DNA from: Nitrospirota bacterium
Lineage (GTDB): Bacteria; Nitrospirota; UBA9217
Direction: 5' to 3'
DNA length: 64,000 nucleotides
Assembly: GCA_035516965.1 (NCBI GenBank)
Contig: DATIZR010000027.1
Location: 1 to 64,000 of the forward strand
Part shown: piece by piece, positions 17,546-25,434 of the stretch
How positions within the stretch are numbered: position 1 is the first letter of the stretch
Layout of the letters: the number at the start of each line of letters is the position of its first letter
Program-made: the position numbers and the translations under genes
The notes under the pieces: model-generated
What the model saw: the letters and a program-made list of their open reading frames with translations, nothing else
The model's database searches: none
What the model was told of the DNA's origin: nothing

Positions 17546-18336
17546 TGAAGAAGCGGACCAGACTGATCGTTGCCTCGACGACCAGCACCCAAAACTCAGG
17601 TCTTTTCAACATTCTGATTCCCGCCTATGAAAAAGCGACGCGCTATGACGTCTCCGTGGACGTCATCGCCGTAGGCACCGGCAAGGCGATCCGAATCGCC
17701 AAGAAAGGCGGGGCGGACCTGCTTTTTGTCCATGACCCCTTCAGGGAGGAGAAATTCGTCGCAGAGGGATACGGCGTCAACCGGCGACCCGTCATGCATA
17801 ATGTGTTCGTCATCGCCGGTCCGCAGAGGGACCCGGCAAAGATCAAGGGGGTACGAACGGCAGTCGAGGCCTTCGAGTTGATCGCCGAAACGGGCTCCCC
17901 CTTTGTGTCCCGGGGAGATGATTCAGGTACGAACATCAAAGAGCTGGATCTGTGGGATGATGCCAGCATCAATCCGAAAGGCAAGGGATGGTATTTCGAG
18001 ACCGGCGGAAAGATGGGTGATACCCTGCTGCTCGCGGACCAGAAGAAGGCCTATACCCTCACGGACATCGGCACGTTCCTCAATTATGAAAAGCAGGTCG
18101 ACCTGAAGATCCTGTTCCAGGGTGATCCGCTCCTTAAGAACAGCTACAGCGTCATCGCCGTCAATCCCGACCGCTTTCCGAATGTAAGCTACCGCGAGTC
18201 CATGGACTTCATCGCCTACGTCACGTCGCCCGAGGGCCAGGCCGTCATCGCGAAATACATAAAGCACGGCATGCGCCTGTTCAATCCCGACGCCGTTCAG
18301 AGCGCCGCGTCCTCAGTGCGGCGAACGAAATCATAG
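17542..18336 (+). CDS. TupA-like tungstate-binding protein without signal peptide
   Basis: A 264-residue periplasmic-binding-protein fold of the TupA family, with the oxyanion-binding A-S-T-T-S-T-Q-N-S-G-L segment, V-G-T-G-K-A-I, and S-R-G-D-D-S-G-T-N. Unlike the third copy it starts directly at the first beta strand (MMKKRTRLIVASTTS) and has no hydrophobic export signal, so it should stay in the cytoplasm. The ATG overlaps the ModE-like stop. It may serve as the detached effector-sensing partner of that regulator or as a tungstate buffer; both are inferences. Confidence 0.85.
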   Translation: MMKKRTRLIVASTTSTQNSGLFNILIPAYEKATRYDVSVDVIAVGTGKAIRIAKKGGADLLFVHDPFREEKFVAEGYGVNRRPVMHNVFVIAGPQRDPAKIKGVRTAVEAFELIAETGSPFVSRGDDSGTNIKELDLWDDASINPKGKGWYFETGGKMGDTLLLADQKKAYTLTDIGTFLNYEKQVDLKILFQGDPLLKNSYSVIAVNPDRFPNVSYRESMDFIAYVTSPEGQAVIAKYIKHGMRLFNPDAVQSAASSVRRTKS

Positions 18337-18346
18337 GAGGCATGCC

Positions 18347-19195
18347 ATGTTGAGCCGTATCGTGCCTTTCCTTGCCGTATTCCTGGCCATGTCAATCTGC
18401 CCGCAGCTCAATGCCGCGGAAACAGCGCCGACGAAGCTCATGCTCGCAAGCACCATCGGCCCCATTGACGCGGGCATTGTGGGGGCGCTGGAAGAGGCGT
18501 TCACGAAGAAGACGGGCATACTCGTCGAGCATACCGGAGCGGGCACGGGACAGGCCCTGAAGCTTGCCGAGTCCGGGCAGTATGACCTCGTTCTGGTGCA
18601 TGCGAAGGCGCTCGAGGAAAAATTCGTGGCCGACGGGTTCGGCACGAAGCGCTACGACCTCATGTACAACGACTTCGTGATCCTCGGCCCCGCAGCCGAC
18701 CCGGCGGGGATCCGGGGAATGCGGGATGCCGCCGGAGCGCTGCGCAAGATCGCCGGCACGAAGGCGCCCTTCGTGACGCGGGGCGACAAGTCGGGCACGA
18801 ATGTAAAGGAACTGGAGGTCTGGAAGAAGGCGGGCATCGAACCACAGGGTGCCTGGTATACGGTATTCGAACAGGGAGCAAAGGGGAACGCTCCGACCCT
18901 TGCCTTTACCGACGAGAAACAGGCCTATACGATCATGGACCGGGCCACCTATGTCACGATGAAAGCAAAGATATCCCTACAGGTGCTTGTCGAACAGGAT
19001 GACGTTCTGCTGAACTATATCACGCTTATCCCGGTAAGCCCGGCCAGGTTCCCGCAGGTGCGCCACCGCGAGACGATGCAGTTCGTCGAGTGGCTGCAGG
19101 GCAGGGAAGCGCAGACCATTATCCGTGACTTCGGCAAGGACAAGTATGGGGAGCCGCTTTTCTTCCCCAATTCAGCGGAAGGGGAAAAATTATAA
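18347..19195 (+). CDS. Divergent TupA-like binding protein
   Basis: A 282-residue protein with a signal peptide (about residues 1-24, ending L-N-A-A-E). It keeps the family scaffold (H-T-G-A-G-T-G-Q-A-L, T-R-G-D-K-S-G-T-N) but the ligand segment T-T-S-T-Q-N-S-G is replaced by S-T-I-G-P-I-D-A-G. This suggests a changed anion preference or loss of tungstate binding. GGAGG overlaps the preceding stop, so it is translated from the same message. The real ligand is not known. Confidence 0.82.
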   Translation: MLSRIVPFLAVFLAMSICPQLNAAETAPTKLMLASTIGPIDAGIVGALEEAFTKKTGILVEHTGAGTGQALKLAESGQYDLVLVHAKALEEKFVADGFGTKRYDLMYNDFVILGPAADPAGIRGMRDAAGALRKIAGTKAPFVTRGDKSGTNVKELEVWKKAGIEPQGAWYTVFEQGAKGNAPTLAFTDEKQAYTIMDRATYVTMKAKISLQVLVEQDDVLLNYITLIPVSPARFPQVRHRETMQFVEWLQGREAQTIIRDFGKDKYGEPLFFPNSAEGEKL

Positions 19196-19217
19196 TTTTA
19201 CTGAGACGGAGGGCATG

Positions 19218-20033
19218 ATGAGAGGGTTTTTCGTACTTATTTCGGTATTCCTGATCATGGGCAGCGCGGCTGCAGTTTCTGCCCAGACGCGCATTCGCAT
19301 GGCCTCGACCACGAGTACGCAGAATTCCGGGCTCTTTGACTATCTGCTGCCGATATTCGAAAAAAAAACCGGGATCAAGATCGACGTTGTTGCCGTGGGA
19401 ACCGGCGCATCGATCGAGATCGGCAAGCGCGGCGATGCCGACGTGGTGTTCGTTCACGCCAAGGAGCACGAGCTGAAGGCCGTAGAAGAGGGGTTCTTCG
19501 TGAACCGCCACGATGTCATGTACAACGACTTCCTCGTCATCGGCCCCACGAACGATCCGTCGAAGATCAAGGGCATGAAGTCGGCGACCGAGGCGTTCAA
19601 GAAGATCGCCGACTACGGCTCACCCTTCGTGTCGCGTGGGGACAAGTCCGGCACGAACACCAAGGAGCTTTCGATCTGGAAAAAGGCGGGTCTTGAACCG
19701 GCGGGCAAGAAATGGTATCTTGAGGTCGGCCAGGGCATGGAGAAGACCCAGCGTGTTGCCGACGAGAAGCGGGCCTACACGCTCACGGACCGCGGCACCT
19801 GGCTCGCCACGAAGGACAAGGACAAGCTGGACATGATCGTAGTGCTCGAAGGCGATCCAACGCTCTTCAACCAGTATGGGGTCATGGCCGTGAACCCGGA
19901 AAAAGCAAAGACTGCGAAATACAAGGAAGCGATGGAATTCGTGAACTGGATCATCTCCAAGGAAGGCCAGGACGTAATAGCTTCCTTCAAGGACAAGAAC
20001 GGCAACGCACTTTTCATTCCGAACGCGAACTAG
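19218..20033 (+). CDS. tupA: Tungstate ABC transporter substrate-binding protein TupA
   Basis: A 271-residue periplasmic binding protein with a clear signal peptide (residues about 1-25, ending V-S-A-Q). The ligand loops are canonical: A-S-T-T-S-T-Q-N-S-G-L, V-G-T-G-A-S-I-E, and S-R-G-D-K-S-G-T-N-T-K-E. It would deliver tungstate to TupB. Two ATG codons lie side by side (19215, 19218); the GGAGG at 19208 favours the second. It is the copy nearest to the permease and the best candidate for the transport function. Confidence 0.9.
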   Translation: MRGFFVLISVFLIMGSAAAVSAQTRIRMASTTSTQNSGLFDYLLPIFEKKTGIKIDVVAVGTGASIEIGKRGDADVVFVHAKEHELKAVEEGFFVNRHDVMYNDFLVIGPTNDPSKIKGMKSATEAFKKIADYGSPFVSRGDKSGTNTKELSIWKKAGLEPAGKKWYLEVGQGMEKTQRVADEKRAYTLTDRGTWLATKDKDKLDMIVVLEGDPTLFNQYGVMAVNPEKAKTAKYKEAMEFVNWIISKEGQDVIASFKDKNGNALFIPNAN

Positions 20034-20043
20034 GACGCAGGGC

Positions 20044-20111
20044 GGGCACGGACCGGTACGACACAAGCGAGTCGATACCCCCAGTATACATCCCCGCGCC
20101 GGTCCGTGCCC
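20044..20111 (+). promoter_or_regulatory. Multibranched RNA structure between tupA and tupB
   Basis: A perfect 13-base inverted repeat (GGGCACGGACCGG at 20044-20056, CCGGTCCGTGCCC at 20099-20111) encloses two small hairpins: CGAC/GTCG near 20059-20074 and ATAC/GTAT near 20075-20088. The 3' arm ends six bases before the tupB ATG, in the place where a ribosome would load. No T run follows, so this is not a simple terminator. It could stabilise the tupA message, limit tupB translation, or bind a ligand. Confidence 0.6.
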
Positions 20112-20117
20112 TTATCT

Positions 20118-20822
20118 ATGGATTCAATCGCCCAAGGTTTTATCCGCGCATTTGATCTTATCCTTCACCTGAACGCCGAACTCTTCGGCATTATCCTCCT
20201 GTCCCTCAAGGTGTCCGGTCTTGCCCTCCTGGTCGCGACCATCCTGGGCCTGCCCCTGGGCGCGTTGCTCGGCCTGAGGCGATTTCCCGGCCGCGACCTT
20301 GCCATCAGCTCCATGAACACGCTCATGGGTCTCCCTCCGGTGGTCGTCGGGCTTTTCGTCTATCTCCTCATTTCCCGCAAGGGGCCGCTGGGGTTTCTCG
20401 GACTGCTCTACTCACCGTCGGCCATGATCATCGCCCAGACGATCCTAGCGCTGCCGATCGTAAGCGCGCTCTGCCACTCGGCCATTGTGAACGTTGACCC
20501 GGTGATCGGCCAGGCCGCACGAACGCTTGGGGCGACGCCGGGCCAGGTGACCATCACTATAATAAAGGAAGCGCGGTACGGCATCCTGTCCTCGATCATC
20601 GCGGCCTTCGGCAGGGTCATGGCAGAGGTGGGCTCCATCCTGATCGTGGGCGGCAACATCGCGGGGTACACACGGGTCATGACAACGACCATCGCCCTCG
20701 AAACGGACAAGGGGAACTTCGAACTGGCCCTCGCCCTGGGCATCATCCTGCTCGCGATCTCGTTTTTTGTCAACGCCGTACTGCATGGCGTTCAGAAGAG
20801 GGGGGCAATGCCGTCACCATGA
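20118..20822 (+). CDS. tupB: Tungstate ABC transporter permease TupB
   Basis: A 234-residue inner-membrane permease with about five to six hydrophobic segments. The coupling segment is recognisable: Q-A-A-R-T-L-G-A-T-P-G-Q followed by A-E-V-G-S-I-L-I-V-G-G-N-I, typical of the TupB/WtpB group. The ATG at 20118 is chosen; a GTG at 20106 falls inside the upstream stem. Its stop overlaps the tupC start (ATGA). No clear ribosome-binding site is visible before the ATG, which fits the structured leader. Confidence 0.9.
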   Translation: MDSIAQGFIRAFDLILHLNAELFGIILLSLKVSGLALLVATILGLPLGALLGLRRFPGRDLAISSMNTLMGLPPVVVGLFVYLLISRKGPLGFLGLLYSPSAMIIAQTILALPIVSALCHSAIVNVDPVIGQAARTLGATPGQVTITIIKEARYGILSSIIAAFGRVMAEVGSILIVGGNIAGYTRVMTTTIALETDKGNFELALALGIILLAISFFVNAVLHGVQKRGAMPSP

Positions 20823-21466
20823 AGCTGGCCGTTTCCCATATCAAAAAAGCCTACGCGGGCAAGGCCATCCTCCAGGACTGCTCAGCGGTCTTTGACAAGG
20901 GGGGGATCTCCGTGCTCATGGGCCCCAACGGGTGCGGCAAGTCCACATTCCTCAGGATCTGTGCCTTGCTTGAAGAGGCCGACCGGGGCGAGCTCCTCTT
21001 CGGCGACGACAGCGCGCCGCTCACGCACGACCTTGCGCTCAAGCGGCGGATCACTCTCGTGCTTCCCCGCACGGGCATATTCAACACCACGGTCTTTCAA
21101 AATGCGGCCTACGGCCTCAGGGTCCGGGGAAGGCGCCCGGCAGAGGTCGCCGGGCCGGTCCGGGAGGCCCTCGCGTTCGTGGGCCTCGAGCAGAAGAAGG
21201 ACCAGCAGGCCCGCACGCTCTCGAGCGGGGAGACACAGCGGCTCGGCATTGCGCGGGCGCTCATCATCGAGCCCGAGATGCTGTTCCTCGACGAGCCCAC
21301 GGCCTCGGTGGACCAGGAGAACACCGCGATCATCGAGTCGATCATCCTCGATATGAAGAAGCAGGGCAGATCCACGGTCATCATGGCCACGCACGACCGG
21401 GACCAGGCGGAGCGGCTTGCAGACCGCGTACTGGTCATGAACCGAGGAATGATCGAGGAACGCTGA
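20819..21466 (+). CDS. tupC: Tungstate ABC transporter ATP-binding protein TupC
   Basis: A 215-residue ABC ATPase with Walker A G-P-N-G-C-G-K-S-T at residues 35-43, signature L-S-S-G-E-T-Q-R-L, Walker B M-L-F-L-D-E-P-T-A-S and the H-loop A-T-H-D. Short, without an added regulatory domain, as usual for TupC. It is the last gene of the tungstate operon and its start overlaps tupB by four bases. Confidence 0.92.
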   Translation: MKLAVSHIKKAYAGKAILQDCSAVFDKGGISVLMGPNGCGKSTFLRICALLEEADRGELLFGDDSAPLTHDLALKRRITLVLPRTGIFNTTVFQNAAYGLRVRGRRPAEVAGPVREALAFVGLEQKKDQQARTLSSGETQRLGIARALIIEPEMLFLDEPTASVDQENTAIIESIILDMKKQGRSTVIMATHDRDQAERLADRVLVMNRGMIEER

Positions 21467-21500
21467 GACCGCTGAGCGGCCCCACCGCCAAGAATTGGCC

Positions 21501-21529
21501 TTGATAAATTCGGCGCACTTTACTATAAT
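21501..21529 (+). promoter_or_regulatory. Sigma-70-type promoter of the GAF-receiver pair
   Basis: TTGATA at 21501-21506 and a perfect TATAAT at 21524-21529 with a 17-base spacer. Transcription would start near 21536, about 90 bases before the GAF gene. Confidence 0.7.
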
Positions 21530-21625
21530 AGGTTACATTTTCGACCGCGTGCATCCGTCCGTGAGGGTGCGAAGGGATGGCATCGTTTTGATGTTGCGTG
21601 CAGCAGCGGGAATGAGGAGGGTCTG

Positions 21626-22450
21626 ATGGACAAGGAACCGGCATCTATCTCCAAGAGGGTCGAGGATTTTCTCCAGGTCTTCAAGAAAGGCGAGGAGTTC
21701 ACGCAGGAGCTGCTCAAGGAGAACGAGAAGCTCCGGTACCGCGTCGCGCAGCTCGAGGAACTCACCAAATTCTCGGACCGCGAGGGCAACTTCAAGGTGC
21801 ACTCCATGGAGGAGCGCATCAAGTTCCTTGAGGATGAGAACAGGAACCTGCTCGACCGGTACCGGCAGGTCGAGGAGGAGAACAAGGACTTCGCCAACCG
21901 CTACATCGAGGTGGAGGCCGAGAACAACAACCTCGCCAACCTGTACGTGGCCAGCTACCAGCTCCACTCGACCCTGGATTTCAACGAGTCCCTCAAGATC
22001 ATTCTCGAGATCGTCATGAACCTGATCGGCGCCGAGGAGTTCTCGATCATGATGCTCGACGAGAAGACGAACGAGCTCACGATCGTGGCCCAGGAGGGCA
22101 TGGGCCCCGAGGCCCGGGCCAGCGTAAAGCTTGGCGACGGGACCATCGGCACGGCGGCCAAGGCGGGCGAGGCCTACTACCGGGAGGGCGACCCGACCGA
22201 CCTAGGCGGGGTCGACTACCTGCACCCCCTGGTCTGCATTCCCCTCAAGATCAAGGAGCACGTCATCGGCGTCATTGCCATTTACAAGCTGCTCGTGCAG
22301 AAACAGGCCTTCTCCAACGTGGACTACGAGCTCTTCTCGATGCTCGCCGGCCACGCGGCGACCGCGCTCTTCTCATCCAAGCTCTACTCCCAGTCGGAAC
22401 GCAAGCTCACGACCATCCAGAGCTTTCTCGATCTGCTGAAAGAAAAATAA
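21626..22450 (+). CDS. Coiled-coil GAF-domain protein
   Basis: A 274-residue soluble protein. Residues about 1-105 form a long charged coiled coil (heptads rich in E, K, N and L). A GAF domain follows (about 112-255), with L-V-C-I-P-L-K-I and V-I-G-V-I-A-I. No kinase, cyclase or methyl-accepting output domain is present, so it probably acts through dimerisation or by docking to the receiver protein encoded 13 bases downstream. GAGGAGG lies upstream of the ATG. The ligand is unknown. Confidence 0.82.
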   Translation: MDKEPASISKRVEDFLQVFKKGEEFTQELLKENEKLRYRVAQLEELTKFSDREGNFKVHSMEERIKFLEDENRNLLDRYRQVEEENKDFANRYIEVEAENNNLANLYVASYQLHSTLDFNESLKIILEIVMNLIGAEEFSIMMLDEKTNELTIVAQEGMGPEARASVKLGDGTIGTAAKAGEAYYREGDPTDLGGVDYLHPLVCIPLKIKEHVIGVIAIYKLLVQKQAFSNVDYELFSMLAGHAATALFSSKLYSQSERKLTTIQSFLDLLKEK

Positions 22451-22463
22451 ACGGAGGTTGGCA

Positions 22464-22844
22464 ATGCCCGAGTACAATTTTCTGGTGGTGGAAGATTCCC
22501 CGACGATGCGGCAGCTGATATCCTTCGCGCTCAAGCGCATCCCGGGAAGCAAGATCGTCGAGGCCAACGACGGCATCGACGCGCTCAAGAAGCTTTCGAT
22601 CCAGAAGTTCGACATCATCCTGACCGACATCAACATGCCGATCATGGACGGCCTGAAGCTCGTGTCCATGGTCCGGAACGACCCCGCCCACAAGGGCATC
22701 CCGATCGTCATCATCACCACGGAAGGCGCTGAGGAGGACCGGAAGAGGGGTCTCGCGCTCGGCGCCAACGCCTACATCCCAAAACCGATCCAGACAGCGG
22801 ACCTTCTGACTGTCGTGAACCAGATTCTCGGGGCCAAGACCTAG
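22464..22844 (+). CDS. CheY-like single-domain response regulator
   Basis: A 126-residue receiver with the acidic pair V-V-E-D-S near the start, phospho-acceptor aspartate in I-L-T-D-I-N-M-P (about residue 55), threonine in I-T-T-E and lysine in Y-I-P-K-P. It has no output domain. GGAGG six bases before the ATG at 22464 fixes the start; a TTG at 22458 is less likely. It pairs with the GAF protein upstream; the kinase is unknown. Confidence 0.9.
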   Translation: MPEYNFLVVEDSPTMRQLISFALKRIPGSKIVEANDGIDALKKLSIQKFDIILTDINMPIMDGLKLVSMVRNDPAHKGIPIVIITTEGAEEDRKRGLALGANAYIPKPIQTADLLTVVNQILGAKT

Positions 22845-22874
22845 TCCGCAGCATTTTGAAAGCATCACGCAAGG

Positions 22875-22909
22875 AAGGACGAGAGACGATATTGTTTCTC
22901 GTCCTTTTT
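22875..22909 (+). terminator. Terminator of the GAF-receiver operon
   Basis: AAGGACGAGA at about 22875 pairs with TCTCGTCCTT at about 22897, followed by a run of T. The loop is about 12 bases. Confidence 0.8.
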
Positions 22910-23059
22910 GGTTGTCTGCGAATACCGGGGGAGGGCAAGAACCCGAGGGGCTTGGAAGAAGAGTGATTGCCAACGTGAAGACGGGCGGAGAAACAGGCGC
23001 CTTGGAGACGACGGAATAGGGCAAGTATCAAGTCCGAACCAGGAGAGTCCATAGGAGCA

Positions 23060-23506
23060 ATGCACATGCAAAAGATGATCACCATTATGGCAGCGCTGGC
23101 GTTTTCATGCGCAACAGCAGCAGCCGAAGAGCACTTCGGGGTGAAGGCTTACCCCAACGTCAAGACCGACGCTTCGACGGACCGGTACTGCAGGCAATAC
23201 GTGCAGGAGAGCGAGAACGCGGCAAGAAAAGCCGGCAATGCCTCGATCGGGACAGAGGCCTATTGCTTTCGTACGGGCGACGGCTTTGACAGGGTTGCGG
23301 CCTTTTACCGGAAGCAGAAGGGCCTCGAACTCCTCGGCAATATCGCGAATAGACCCGGAAACAGGGCCGCGGTATTCTGTCTTCCGGAAATGCGGTGCGC
23401 TGCCCTGGGCAACGGCGTGGACGTGACCATAACGTCGCCCTGGATCGACGATAAGAAGAGGCAGAACGACGTCATGATAACGATCAGGGAGAGCAGGCAG
23501 AAGTAG
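23060..23506 (+). CDS. Secreted hypothetical protein
   Basis: A 148-residue protein with a signal peptide (about residues 1-22, cleavage after A-T-A-A-A). The mature part has four cysteines (Y-C-R-Q-Y, A-Y-C-F, V-F-C-L, M-R-C-A), likely two disulfides, and a C-terminal segment of beta strands (V-D-V-T-I-T-S-P-W). It should be periplasmic. I do not recognise the family. A second ATG at 23066 is an alternative start. Confidence 0.65.
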   Translation: MHMQKMITIMAALAFSCATAAAEEHFGVKAYPNVKTDASTDRYCRQYVQESENAARKAGNASIGTEAYCFRTGDGFDRVAAFYRKQKGLELLGNIANRPGNRAAVFCLPEMRCAALGNGVDVTITSPWIDDKKRQNDVMITIRESRQK

Positions 23507-23643
23507 GGGTCAGGGAAAAGACCTGACAGACGTATGCGGGGAAAAGAACGTATCGGGATCAAATCCTAGATGTTGATTAATATGCAAAGAAAGATTTGAT
23601 CCCGGTGAGACTTGAATCGAAACTGATCGAACCCCGCAGCACT
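23507..23643. repeat. Paired inverted repeats, REP-like
   Basis: Two hairpins follow the secreted-protein gene. GTCAGG at 23509-23514 pairs with CCTGAC at 23522-23527. CGGGATCAAAT at 23554-23564 pairs perfectly with ATTTGATCCCG at 23594-23604 over a 29-base spacer. No poly-T follows. The layout resembles REP-type palindromic elements associated with REP transposases, but no transposase gene is present. Confidence 0.5.
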
Positions 23644-23805
23644 TTAATGGTGCTCTCCATGCTCTCCATGATCATGGTCTCCATGATCACCATGGCCGTG
23701 TTCTTCATGTCCTCTATGACCGTCGTCCACCGGTACGAAAACGGGAAAGCAACCGCTGGATACGAGCAGCAGGACCCCGATTATCATTAGTCTAATTTTT
23801 TTCAT
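23644..23805 (-). CDS. Small histidine-rich lipoprotein
   Basis: A 53-residue protein starting at the ATG at 23805 and ending with TAA at 23644-23646. It begins MKKIRLMIIGVLLLVSSGC, a lipoprotein signal with the lipid-attached cysteine at residue 19. After a short linker (F-P-V-F-V-P-V-D-D-G) the last 24 residues contain ten histidines spaced by G, D and E. It should be a surface or periplasmic metal chelator or donor for nickel, zinc or cobalt. No ribosome-binding site is obvious close to the ATG. It lies below normal gene-calling length. Confidence 0.65.
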   Translation of the reverse strand: MKKIRLMIIGVLLLVSSGCFPVFVPVDDGHRGHEEHGHGDHGDHDHGEHGEHH

Positions 23806-24383
23806 AGTAGTATAGTATTGTCATCCTTCACTTGTTTCTTTCGGATTGTCTCAGTTTTCTGACAACTGATGCCGAGGTTCTTCCGGCAATACCCGATTGA
23901 ATATTTACATTATAGCATCGTTTTTTCAAGCTGCTGACACCGATGACGGCTGCTGCTCTCTTTCGCAGATCATTACTGAGTTGCTGCGACGGGCGAACAC
24001 GAGAAGGGGGTCTTCCGGGCCTGGTTTCTCTTCTTGCCGCTTATCCTCGCTGTCTGCAAAAGTTCCCTCTTACGCAACGGTCTTAAAATAATGGGTACGG
24101 TGAAAGCCGAGTCCGCCGGCCTTTCCGTCCCGCTACATCGCCGGCTAAGCATTGCATGACGTGAACCGTCCCCTCCTTTTTTCCAGCACCGTCTCAAACC
24201 CCGGACTGATGATCCTAATCGCTTCCACTCAAATGGAAGAAAGACGACCATCGATGGCGCTATTGGAATTGCACGAGAGCGAAGTGGATCGCCAGTTAGA
24301 GAAAGGTCAGGCAATATAATAATACTTTCGACACTGAACCCGCATTTATCCGTGTCAAAGGTCTTGATTCATTGGCGGCCGGA
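23806..24383. other. Intergenic region without supported gene
   Basis: About 580 bases between the minus-strand His-rich lipoprotein and the YaeQ gene end. Short frames exist on both strands but none has similarity, a membrane or signal pattern, or a ribosome-binding site. I see no tRNA or terminator with a clear T run. Confidence 0.45.
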
Positions 24384-24935
24384 TTATGAAGGAGACAGGA
24401 CCGTTGCCTTGGTCAGGTCCAGGTGCACTGTTTCCCGTTCATCGGTCACCCACACCTGGTTGTCCTGGATGGTGAATTGCAGTTTCATGCTGCGCTGCGC
24501 CAGCCTGGCGAGGGCCGGGGGGGTCGTCGCGGGCAGGTTTATCACGGTCAGATTCCTTAAGCGTCCGAGACTGTTCCTGATCTGGTTCAGCCAGACGTCA
24601 GCGCCGTGGCCGCCGAAGCTGTAGATATATACCCCTGCCGCGCGTCCACAGGCTCTGCGAATGCGTTTTTCGTCGGGTTGTCCCACATCGATCCAGAGTT
24701 GGACCCCGCCGGTCAAATCCTTCTGCCAGAGCGAGGGTTCATTATCGGACCCGATGCTGTCGCCAAAGACCAGCGCCTCGTGGGCGTGCAGGGCAAAGGC
24801 CAGAAGGCGCACCATCATGCGCTCGTCTGTCTCGGAGGGGTGGCGGGCGATGGTGAGGCTGTGGTCGCCGTAGTAGTTGCGGCCCATGTCGGAGATCTGG
24901 AGCTCCGCCTTGAATATGGTTGATTTCAGCGCCAT
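24384..24935 (-). CDS. yaeQ: YaeQ family protein
   Basis: A 183-residue cytoplasmic protein matching YaeQ at length and sequence: M-A-L-K-S-T-I-F-K-A-E-L at the N-terminus, then Y-Y-G-D-H-S-L-T-I-A-R-H-P-S-E-T-D-E-R-M and W-I-D-V-G-Q-P-D-E. The fold is related to PD-(D/E)XK nucleases, but activity is unproved. The ATG at 24935 matches the family start; the longer frame to 25007 adds a non-homologous hydrophobic stretch. Confidence 0.9.
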   Translation of the reverse strand: MALKSTIFKAELQISDMGRNYYGDHSLTIARHPSETDERMMVRLLAFALHAHEALVFGDSIGSDNEPSLWQKDLTGGVQLWIDVGQPDEKRIRRACGRAAGVYIYSFGGHGADVWLNQIRNSLGRLRNLTVINLPATTPPALARLAQRSMKLQFTIQDNQVWVTDERETVHLDLTKATVLSPS

Positions 24936-25007
24936 GTCGTCATTGTCCCGGAGAGTTATAACTACCCACGGAGTAAGGAGAATACAGTAAACCATCCAGC
25001 AGGGCAA

Positions 25008-25434
25008 GGGAATTTACATAAACTACACGCAGGTCTTAGGGTGAGGCCCTTTATTGAGACCTCCGCCTGGTTCTCTGCTACGGAGATTTTAGTGCCTTCT
25101 TCTCGCCTTTCTGATGATAAGGCCGTCGCATGCGCATAACAGACCTTTCCTGCTTTTGTTCTTTTCTCTGACCGCTATCCTCAAAGAAACCTTTACCGGT
25201 TCTTTCCTCCATACGCAGCCCTGGGTGCTATACTTGACTCAACTGAATCATTCGTCGATCCAAATCGATCCCCTCAAGCAAGAACGAGCCGGATTTGAAC
25301 ATCCGGAGTTGTCTGTCGGGAACAAAGATCGCTCTCCTGTATTTTACCGTCAAGTTTAACGCCGCGAACCGCGTGGTCTGGGCGCTTGCTGCCGCAGAGC
25401 GTTCATATTGCCCCGTGGAGAATTGAGGGAAACC
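25008..25434. other. Intergenic region upstream of the fused activase gene
   Basis: About 430 bases between divergent yaeQ and the activase gene. It contains a bulged hairpin at 25031-25062 (AGGTCT/AGACCT outside, AGGG/CCCT inside). No short frame here has a convincing ribosome-binding site. I could not pick a clear promoter. Confidence 0.45.

Noticed and set aside
23596-23790. Methionine/serine-rich plus-strand frame
   Set aside because: It is the complement of the histidine-rich tail of the minus-strand lipoprotein and has no ribosome-binding site.
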